The translations under genes and the position numbers were made by a program. 64,000 nucleotides of DNA from Catalimonadaceae bacterium JC749. GTDB taxonomy: Bacteria; Bacteroidota; Bacteroidia; Cytophagales; Cyclobacteriaceae. The notes beneath the pieces are model-generated. The model had not been told where the DNA came from, ran no database searches, and worked only from the letters and a program-made list of their open reading frames with translations. The DNA is taken from positions 310,001 to 374,000 of the forward strand of contig JAJNNC010000008.1 of the NCBI GenBank assembly GCA_021730635.1, read 5' to 3'. This document shows positions 46,635 to 52,934 of the stretch, piece by piece (position 1 is the stretch's first letter; every line of letters begins with the position of its first letter).

Positions 46635-47225
46635 TTATTCTACCCAGGCTACTTTTTCGCTAACAGGCTGGCGTCTGCCCCGGGGCCATTCTTCATTAAC
46701 AGGAACGCCCAGGTGAAAGAACCCCAGTAGCTTATCATGTTCTCCTAAGTTGAAAAACGGCTTGGCTTCTTTCCGGTAAGTAATGCCACCAGTGCCCCAA
46801 TAACAGCCAATACCATGAGCCACTGCCGTCAGATACATATTCTGAACGGCGCAGGCCGTTGCAGCAATTTCTTCCATTTCGGGAATTCTTTGCTGAGGAT
46901 CCCGGTGCATACCAATGGCAATGATATGAGAGCACATCAGGGGTTTTTCTTTTAATTTATGATACTGCTTCTCTTCGTAGGTTCCTTCCTTTAAACTCAA
47001 TTCTCTGTAAAGCTCCGATTGAAAGTGGGCTAGCTTTTTCAATCCCTCACCGGTGAATACCATAAACCGCCAGGGTTCTGTCATTTTGTGAGTAGGTGCC
47101 CAGTTGGCATTTTCCAGTATTTCCTCAATAATTTCCCGCGCTATGGTTTTGTCGCTATACATGGCAGGATACAGAGACCTTCTTCCTCTGATCAATTCGG
47201 AGACTTGTCCGGGTGTGATGTTCAT
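46635..47225 (-). CDS. Nitroreductase family FMN protein
   Basis: A nitroreductase of the type II small group. From the ATG at 47225 there are 196 residues; an in-frame GTG eight codons upstream is less likely. Motifs are ELIRGRRSLYPAMYSDKTI (FMN phosphate-binding Arg-Arg-Ser), NANWAPTHKMTEPWRFMVFTG, and GIGCYWGTGGITY near the C-terminus. Such enzymes are homodimeric flavoproteins that use NAD(P)H to reduce quinones or nitro compounds. A near-match promoter (TATACTTG) overlaps the upstream start. It converges on the iron-type lipoprotein gene with one base between stops. Confidence 0.9.
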   Translation of the reverse strand: MNITPGQVSELIRGRRSLYPAMYSDKTIAREIIEEILENANWAPTHKMTEPWRFMVFTGEGLKKLAHFQSELYRELSLKEGTYEEKQYHKLKEKPLMCSHIIAIGMHRDPQQRIPEMEEIAATACAVQNMYLTAVAHGIGCYWGTGGITYRKEAKPFFNLGEHDKLLGFFHLGVPVNEEWPRGRRQPVSEKVAWVE

Positions 47226-47354
47226 TAGTTTATCTTTTTTGTTTTCCACTGCAAGTATAGCAGGTTATCAAAAAAATTGTTATGATTATCCTATGATTAT
47301 AAATTACATTTTGCAGAAATCTCAGGTAAGCTTGTTTTTTAGGCACTCACTGGC

Positions 47355-48113
47355 ATGCGCATAGATCTGACCAATCAGAAAATCTTGGTAACAGGAGCCA
47401 GTCGTGGTATCGGAAGAGCCATCGCTGAGCAATTGGCTGCAGCAGGTGCACAAGTAGGTGTTCATTATTTCAGAAATGCCGACACTGCCCAGCATGTGGC
47501 CGAAAATATTCGCAGGGGGGCTATCACTTTTCAGGCTGATCTTTCTAAACCTGTGGAGGTTATTCAGCTTTTTGAGAATGTGGTTGCTAAGTTTGGGCGG
47601 TTGGATGGTATTGTGAATAATGCCGGTATTGCGGTTAGCGCAGATGTGGAAGGAGACGATATAGCCTTCACCGATTCCTGGTCTAAAACGATGCTGGTTA
47701 ATCTGCATGCTACAGGTTTATTGTGTAAGAAAGCCATTACCCATTTTATTGAGCATGGAGGCGGCAGAGTGATTAACATAGCCTCGCGGGCTGCTTTCAG
47801 AGGAGATACTGGTGAGTATTTAGCTTATGCGGCTTCCAAAGGGGGCATCGTTGCCTTAACCCGCTCCATTGCCAGGTCATTTGGAAAGCAGGGGGTCAAA
47901 GCCTTTACCGTAGCCCCCGGGTTTACCCGTACAGACATGGCCGAAGATTTTATTAAAAAGTATGGAGAAGATTATGTTAAATCTGATATTGCATTAACTT
48001 CGCTTACCAAACCAGAAGACATTGCTCCGACCGTGGCATTTCTGGCCAGTGGCTATGCTGATCATGCCACGGGTTCTACGATCAGCATTAATGCCGGTAG
48101 TTATATGTACTAA
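47355..48113 (+). CDS. Short-chain dehydrogenase/reductase
   Basis: A 252-residue SDR of the FabG-like classical group. The cofactor motif is VTGASRGIGRAIAEQL, followed by IVNNAGIAV and the catalytic Ser (NIASRAAF), Tyr and Lys in YAASKGG. PGFTRTDMAEDF marks the substrate side. The arginine and lack of an acidic residue after beta-2 (HYFRNAD) suggest NADPH preference. It may be a 3-oxoacyl-ACP reductase, but it lies outside any fatty-acid operon. A small membrane protein follows after 108 bases. Confidence 0.9.
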   Translation: MRIDLTNQKILVTGASRGIGRAIAEQLAAAGAQVGVHYFRNADTAQHVAENIRRGAITFQADLSKPVEVIQLFENVVAKFGRLDGIVNNAGIAVSADVEGDDIAFTDSWSKTMLVNLHATGLLCKKAITHFIEHGGGRVINIASRAAFRGDTGEYLAYAASKGGIVALTRSIARSFGKQGVKAFTVAPGFTRTDMAEDFIKKYGEDYVKSDIALTSLTKPEDIAPTVAFLASGYADHATGSTISINAGSYMY

Positions 48114-48221
48114 ATCTTTAGCAAAATAAGCGACTGGTCTAGTGTTTTACAGGGTAGAATAGGATTCAAGCAGCCATGAATTATGATCAATGCCTAATCA
48201 TCTGGCACAGCGATATCATTC

Positions 48222-48674
48222 ATGCTGAATACGGAATACAGCATTATGGAAGTACGAGAATCAGTACGCGTAGAACTCTGGATGCAAGGATTCTTGCTAT
48301 TAGCAGGTGTTTACAACCTGGGCTGGGGATTTTTTATTTATAAATTTCCGGATGCCTTTTATCAGTGGGTTACTTTGGAAGATCATCCTGCGCTGCCTGT
48401 GATAGAGTGGCAGGGTTTAGGGGTGATGCTGTTTGGGCTCTTCTATGTGCTTGTTGCTTTTTACCCTACCCGGTTCTGGTATCTTTTAGTCGCTGGCTTA
48501 TGTTCGAAAATAGTCGGTGCCCTTGGGTTTTATCTGTATGTAATGGAGGGTCATATCAATAAGAAATTTTTATTCCATCTGATCATGAATGATTTGATCT
48601 GGATAATTCCTTTTGGCATTATTATAGGAAGAATGGTTACTGTAAGAACCACAAAAAAACAACGTGCTTTATGA
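48222..48674 (+). CDS. Four-helix membrane protein, paralogue of the next gene
   Basis: A 150-residue integral membrane protein of unknown function with about four transmembrane helices. A second in-frame ATG at 48246 gives 142 residues and is equally plausible. Recurring features are LLLAGVYNLGWGFFIYKFP in the first helix, GLGVMLFGLFYVLVAFYPTR in the second, LCSKIVGALGFYLYV in the third, and a final MNDLIWIIPFGIIIG. The same spaced pattern (N-x-x-WG, FP, FY, P-x-R, K, DLIW, PF) appears in the N-terminal half of the next protein. The genes overlap by four bases (ATGA), so they are coupled. Confidence 0.7.
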   Translation: MLNTEYSIMEVRESVRVELWMQGFLLLAGVYNLGWGFFIYKFPDAFYQWVTLEDHPALPVIEWQGLGVMLFGLFYVLVAFYPTRFWYLLVAGLCSKIVGALGFYLYVMEGHINKKFLFHLIMNDLIWIIPFGIIIGRMVTVRTTKKQRAL

Positions 48675-49606
48675 AATCGCTTCCCGAGTGGGTTTCTATG
48701 TTGCTTAAGCTCGCTGGTATTGCCAATGCCTTCTGGGGTTTGACTTTTACCCTTTTTCCGGAAACACTTTTCCGATGGGCCAACATGCCAGATCCTCAGT
48801 ATCTTTTCCCATGGAAAATGATCGGCGCGATCACTGTGGTATTGGGTGTATTTTATTTTATAGCCTCTTTCAATCCCGTCCGTCATTTCATGATCATCGG
48901 TATGGGATTCCAGATCAAACTGATTGAAGCTATTTTTATCTGGAGCTATTGGGCCCGTGACATACTCCCCCTTAAATTAGCGCTTTTCTTCTCGCTCAAA
49001 GACCTTATCTGGCTACTGCCCTTTGCAGTGATCATTTATCTTGTACTCAGAGTGAGTCATACCCTGTTGGAGGAAACACCCCTCTCTTCACCCTCTCTTT
49101 CTGCCGTTTTATCCCGTTACCGTACAGCGCAGGGGAGAAATTTGAATGAACTGTCCAAAGAAAAACCTGTTTTGCTGATTTTCTTAAGGCACTTTGAATG
49201 CCACTCTACCCATAAAGCCCTGACGGAAATACGGGAGCAGTATGAAACCATTGAGAAAGAGGGCGTTGAGATTATTGTAGTACACATGGCAGCCCCCTCA
49301 GCAGCCACTCATGTCTTCCAACGATATCAATTGCTGGGACTTGATCATATCAGCAACCCGGAAGGTTCTTTATACCAGCAGTTCCGTCTGAAGAAGGGGA
49401 GTATCCGGCAAGTATTGGATATAAGTTCCTGGAAACAGCATTTTGAGGAAGGCCAGAGTTTAAATAAACTGCTGGGCAGCGCCCTTCAGATGCCAGGAAT
49501 ATTTTTGATTTATCAGGGAGAATTGCTGAAGAGCTACCGGTACGAACATCTCTCTGACCGCCCGGACTATATAGCTTTAGCGACCCAAGAATCTTTTCCC
49601 TCTTAA
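48671..49606 (+). CDS. Four-helix membrane domain fused to a peroxiredoxin-like domain
   Basis: A 311-residue fusion. Residues 1-128 carry the same four-helix domain as the preceding gene (LKLAGIANAFWGLTFTLFP, VFYFIASFNPVR, LKDLIWLLPFAVII). From about residue 150 a thioredoxin-fold AhpC/TSA-like domain follows: VLLIFLRHFECHSTHKAL, then a VEIIVVHMA strand and GSLYQQFRLKKGS. The pattern matches SelL/peroxiredoxin-like-2 proteins, but the CxxC motif reads C-H-S-T: Cys167 is present and the second cysteine is Thr170. The redox domain may be a one-cysteine form. The C-terminus converges on rimM and overlaps it by four bases. Confidence 0.75.
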   Translation: MKSLPEWVSMLLKLAGIANAFWGLTFTLFPETLFRWANMPDPQYLFPWKMIGAITVVLGVFYFIASFNPVRHFMIIGMGFQIKLIEAIFIWSYWARDILPLKLALFFSLKDLIWLLPFAVIIYLVLRVSHTLLEETPLSSPSLSAVLSRYRTAQGRNLNELSKEKPVLLIFLRHFECHSTHKALTEIREQYETIEKEGVEIIVVHMAAPSAATHVFQRYQLLGLDHISNPEGSLYQQFRLKKGSIRQVLDISSWKQHFEEGQSLNKLLGSALQMPGIFLIYQGELLKSYRYEHLSDRPDYIALATQESFPS

Positions 49607-50133
49607 GAAAGGTACACATCCAGCAATCCTTCCGGCAAGCGGGTAAACACGATTTTCTGCTGCTTGTCTACTTTAGGAACTATATCATCAGTCATGGGAA
49701 TCAAAACCTCCTGGTTTTTATACTGCATGACTATTAAATCCTGGCCGTTGCCTTCGTAGACATTCTCCACAATACCTAAAACTCCTTCCTTCTCATCCTG
49801 TACAGCAAATCCAATAATTTCATGGTAATAGAACTGTCCCTCCTCCAAGATAGGCAGGTTTTCTAAAGGAAGATATAGAGGAGCCTTGGCCAGCGGAGCG
49901 GCCTGTTCGATGGTATCAATATCCTCCAGCTTACAGATGACCTTATTGTCAGAAATACTAAGATACTCCACAAAAAAAGGAACCAGCGTTCCAGTGTCGG
50001 GCAACACTACGAACACTGATTCCAGATGTTGATAATCTTCGGGAAAATCCACGTCGAGAAAGACATTCACTTCACCCTGCAGCCCATGCGGTTTGACGAT
50101 GTACCCTAGCTGATAACAATCTTCAACGCGCAT
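49603..50133 (-). CDS. rimM: 16S rRNA processing protein RimM
   Basis: RimM helps mature the 30S head by binding S19. The 176 residues begin with the family motif QLGYIVKPHGLQGEVNVF and end with the PRC-barrel-type VLIPMTDDIVPKVD and RLPEGLLDVY. It starts six bases after rpsP, the standard order rpsP-rimM in bacteria; trmD is not next to it here. Confidence 0.95.
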   Translation of the reverse strand: MRVEDCYQLGYIVKPHGLQGEVNVFLDVDFPEDYQHLESVFVVLPDTGTLVPFFVEYLSISDNKVICKLEDIDTIEQAAPLAKAPLYLPLENLPILEEGQFYYHEIIGFAVQDEKEGVLGIVENVYEGNGQDLIVMQYKNQEVLIPMTDDIVPKVDKQQKIVFTRLPEGLLDVYLS

Positions 50134-50139
50134 ATAGCC

Positions 50140-50919
50140 TTACTCTGCTTTCTTCTCTTCTTCTGAGGACGAGCCTTCGTCTTGTTTCTCCTCTTTTTCT
50201 TCCTTGGATTCTTCTGCTTTTGCTTTGGGCTGAGTAGGCTCAGCTACAACGCCAGCTTCGGCACTGGTTTCTTCTCCGGCAGCAGCTTGAGAGGCACTAT
50301 CAGCCGGTGTTTCTGCTTCTGGGGCAGAAGCCTTCTTTTCTTGAGAAGGTTTCGTTTCAGTTGCAGGCGTTTCTTCTACAGCTACTTCGTCTGTTACTTC
50401 CTCTTCTGTTTCTTCTTCACCAGCAGCTTCACGGGCAGCTTCCACAGCACTTGCTTCCAGTTCTTTCTGTTTTTCCAGACGTTCCTGCGTACGGGCTTCT
50501 TTTATTTTAGCCTCAGCCGCCAGCCTTGCCTTTTTCTCCTCTTCCTGCTTTTTAGTGATAGTATTTACCTTACTGGTAATTTTCTCCTCCTTGTTCTTAC
50601 TCCACTCTTCAAATTTCTTGTCAGCTTCTTCCTGGGTGATAGCTCCCTTCTGAACGCCAATTTGCAGGTGTTTTTTTAACATAATACCCCTGTAAGAAAG
50701 CATGGCTCTTACTGTATCTGTAGGCTTAGCTCCTTTCAAAACCCAATTCAGGGCTTTGTCTTCATTAATTTCAATAGTTGCAGGATTTGTATTGGGGTTA
50801 TACAATCCTAACTTTTCAATAAAGCGACCATCCCGTGGTGCTCTGGCATCTGCTACGACCACGTCGTAAATTGCCAGTTTTTTGCGTCCTCGACGCGCTA
50901 ATCTGATTTTTACTGCCAT
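50140..50919 (-). CDS. rpsP: Ribosomal protein S16 with a long acidic C-terminal extension
   Basis: The first 80 residues are S16: [40 protein letters not shown], then [20 protein letters not shown] helical basic stretch follows ([28 protein letters not shown]). The last hundred or so residues are low-complexity, rich in E, A, T, K and S, with no hydrophobic core. The total of 259 is much longer than the usual 80-90, and longer than the 150-190 residues I recall in many Bacteroidota. The tail is likely disordered and negatively charged. A -7 element 54 bases upstream and the 6-base gap to rimM define the operon. Confidence 0.93.
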   Translation of the reverse strand: MAVKIRLARRGRKKLAIYDVVVADARAPRDGRFIEKLGLYNPNTNPATIEINEDKALNWVLKGAKPTDTVRAMLSYRGIMLKKHLQIGVQKGAITQEEADKKFEEWSKNKEEKITSKVNTITKKQEEEKKARLAAEAKIKEARTQERLEKQKELEASAVEAAREAAGEEETEEEVTDEVAVEETPATETKPSQEKKASAPEAETPADSASQAAAGEETSAEAGVVAEPTQPKAKAEESKEEKEEKQDEGSSSEEEKKAE

Positions 50920-50972
50920 AATAAATTTAAGTTTAACATGTATGGAACGCGTCCATTTGTCGTAAAAGACTG

Positions 50973-50980
50973 CAAAGATA
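50973..50980 (-). promoter_or_regulatory. Bacteroidota -7 element of the rpsP-rimM operon
   Basis: The minus strand reads TATCTTTG, an exact match, 54 bases before the rpsP ATG. An A/T-rich tract lies at the -33 position without a TTG. Confidence 0.5.
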
Positions 50981-51000
50981 GTAGATTTTAATTTAAATGT

Positions 51001-51254
51001 GCCAGTATAAAACTATTTTTCCCGGGTAAGTTCCTGAAACCCATTTATTTTTGAGCATCTTCTCCCTCAACCGTAAGAAATCAGCCTGTGTGCATCTCTG
51101 ATGTTTATTGGTAATCACTAGCGGAAGTATTTGTACATCGCATTTTCAAGAGGACATCTTCACTGCTTATGTTTTACGATTATAATACAGATATTAGCGA
51201 AAGATTACGCCCTTTACCAGACACAACACTTTATTTTCAGCATTTATAGAGATT
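51001..51254. other. Intergenic region between rpsP and the TRAP-type binding protein
   Basis: About 250 bases between divergent genes. It has no tRNA-like structure, no open frame of note and no exact TAnnTTTG element facing the binding-protein gene. Confidence 0.4.
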
Positions 51255-51260
51255 TTGTTT

Positions 51261-52391
51261 ATGAAAAATATGAAGCGCCGTGAATTCATGACCAAAGGAA
51301 CAGCCCTGGCGGTGGCTCCTGTCCTTTTGAATAGCGCCTGCTCTTCTCCTTCCCCACAGCAGAAAAGCGATGGGCCTTATGTCAATTTTAATGAGAAATT
51401 CCGATGGAAACTGGCCACCACCTGGCCTCCCAACTTTCCTATCATTGGAGAAGGCTGCCATATGTTTGCGCAATGGGTCCATGAAATGTCTGGCGGACGG
51501 ATGGATATTACTGTTTACGGTGGCGGAGAACTGGTGCCTGCGCTGGAAATCTTTGATGCTGTAAGCAATGGTGCCATCGAGCTGGGACATGGCGCTTCTT
51601 ATTACTGGGCAGGGAAAATTCCGGTAGCCCAGTTTTTTGCGACAGTCCCCTTTGGGATGAATGCCCAGCAAATGAATGCCTGGCTGCTGGGTGGGGGAGG
51701 GCTGCCGTTGTGGCAGCAGACCTATGCAGATTTTAACTTACTCCCCTTCCCCGGAGGAAATACCGGGATGCAGATGGGCGGGTGGTTCAACAAAGAAATC
51801 AATACTGTGGCTGATATTCAGGGATTAAAAATGCGTATTCCGGGGATTGGCGGCAAAGTTTTCACCCAGGCAGGGGGTTCCGCAGTACTTTCTGCAGGAG
51901 GTGAAATTTATACTAACCTGGAACGGGGTGTCATTGACGCTACGGAATGGATCGGCCCTTACCATGATTACATCATGGGTTTTTATAATGTAGCCCAATA
52001 TTATTATTATCCGGGTTGGCACGAGCCGGGCACTGCCCTCGAACTGCTGGCGAATAAATCCAAATTTGAAGCGTTACCCACTGATTTACAGGCCATCCTC
52101 CGGACAGCCACCGAGCGACTGAATATGTGGACGCTCTCTGAATCAGAAGTCAAGAATAGTTTGTATGCCAAGAAATTAGCAGAGGAAGAACAGGTTCAGT
52201 TTAAAAAATTTCCAGACGATGTGTTAGCTACCTTCAGAAAACACACTGATGAAGTACTTTCTGACATTACCCAAGCCAGCGCATGGAACCAGAAAGTCTA
52301 TGATTCTTATCAGAAATTTCAAAAACAAATGAGTGACTACTCTCCATTTAATGAAAAAATATACCACAGCCATTTTGGTATATACGTCTGA
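51261..52391 (+). CDS. Orphan TRAP-type substrate-binding lipoprotein, Tat-exported
   Basis: A 376-residue binding protein of the DctP/TakP family. The N-terminus MKNMKRREFMTKGTALAVAP has a twin-arginine signal, and NSAC gives a lipobox, so it is likely a Tat-exported lipoprotein. The body has WKLATTWPPNFPIIGEG, the selectivity helix GLKMRIPGIGGKVF, the QAGGSAVLSAGGEIYTNLERGVIDATEWIG block with the conserved arginine and tryptophan, and a long C-terminal helix. TakP-like members bind 2-oxo acids. No DctQ or DctM permease gene is adjacent, so its transporter is elsewhere or absent. An in-frame TTG two codons upstream is unlikely to be the start. Confidence 0.87.
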   Translation: MKNMKRREFMTKGTALAVAPVLLNSACSSPSPQQKSDGPYVNFNEKFRWKLATTWPPNFPIIGEGCHMFAQWVHEMSGGRMDITVYGGGELVPALEIFDAVSNGAIELGHGASYYWAGKIPVAQFFATVPFGMNAQQMNAWLLGGGGLPLWQQTYADFNLLPFPGGNTGMQMGGWFNKEINTVADIQGLKMRIPGIGGKVFTQAGGSAVLSAGGEIYTNLERGVIDATEWIGPYHDYIMGFYNVAQYYYYPGWHEPGTALELLANKSKFEALPTDLQAILRTATERLNMWTLSESEVKNSLYAKKLAEEEQVQFKKFPDDVLATFRKHTDEVLSDITQASAWNQKVYDSYQKFQKQMSDYSPFNEKIYHSHFGIYV

Positions 52392-52598
52392 ATAAAATCC
52401 GGACACCTGAACAGAATCATATAACTCGTCAATTGGCTTTTCAAACCTAAAAGAAAACATAAATACATTACCAATTTTTTATTATCTCTACAGACAAATC
52501 CCATTGCTGCCTCTGTATCAGGTTGCAATATAGTACCCCCCTACAGTGACCATACTGGTTGGGCTCTTCTCTCATTTCCTTCCTCATTATGAAAAACT

Positions 52599-52617
52599 CC
52601 TTATCATTTTGATAAGG
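52599..52617. repeat. Perfect 8-bp inverted repeat
   Basis: CCTTATCA and TGATAAGG around a TTT loop. No T tract follows on the plus strand, so it is more likely an operator or structured site than a terminator. Confidence 0.5.
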
Positions 52618-52735
52618 GATTAATTTGCATTTTTCTAATTCAGCTTAAAACCTGCCAAGTGGCACTGATTTTGCAGTTAAGCCAGCCTTACTCGCTCAAA
52701 TAAAAAAATAAAGGCTCATGAATTGTATGTACTGT

Positions 52736-52747
52736 AGTAAGCTTACT
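52736..52747. repeat. 12-bp palindrome
   Basis: AGTAAGCTTACT is a perfect palindrome that could bind a dimeric regulator. It lies 24 bases upstream of a near-match -7 element. Its function is unproven. Confidence 0.35.
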
Positions 52748-52825
52748 TTTAAAAACCCTCATGACAATTGTATCTTTCTGCTAATCACTTTTTTAAAAGC
52801 TTTCCATATTTCAAATAATAAGTTT

Positions 52826-52888
52826 GTTCACCCTAGGCTTTATGCAAGCCCCTGAGGTAACCTGATCACACCCTGGTGCAGGGTGAAC
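52826..52888 (+). promoter_or_regulatory. Candidate leader with mutually exclusive hairpins
   Basis: GTTCACCCT (52826-52834) can pair with AGGGTGAAC (52880-52888). The same 3' strand is used by a local 7-bp hairpin, CACCCTG (52869-52875) with CAGGGTG (52879-52885) and a three-base loop. The two cannot form together. A further GGCTT/AAGCC hairpin lies at 52836-52850. The start codon is 47 bases downstream. This resembles a switchable leader, but a ligand or regulator is not known. Confidence 0.4.
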
Positions 52889-52934
52889 AGCCCTTTCTTT
52901 TAACAATGTATAAAACCTGGTTAAACCAAATCTC

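Larger units (their letters stand above)
52392..52934. other. Long leader/intergenic region with several inverted repeats
   Basis: 543 bases without a gene, upstream of the T9SS beta-helix gene. It contains a CCTTATCA/TGATAAGG hairpin (52599-52617), a 12-bp palindrome AGTAAGCTTACT (52736-52747), and overlapping hairpins at 52826-52888. A TATCTTTC element at 52771-52778 is one base off the -7 consensus and may be the promoter. No coding remnant was recognised. Confidence 0.5.
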
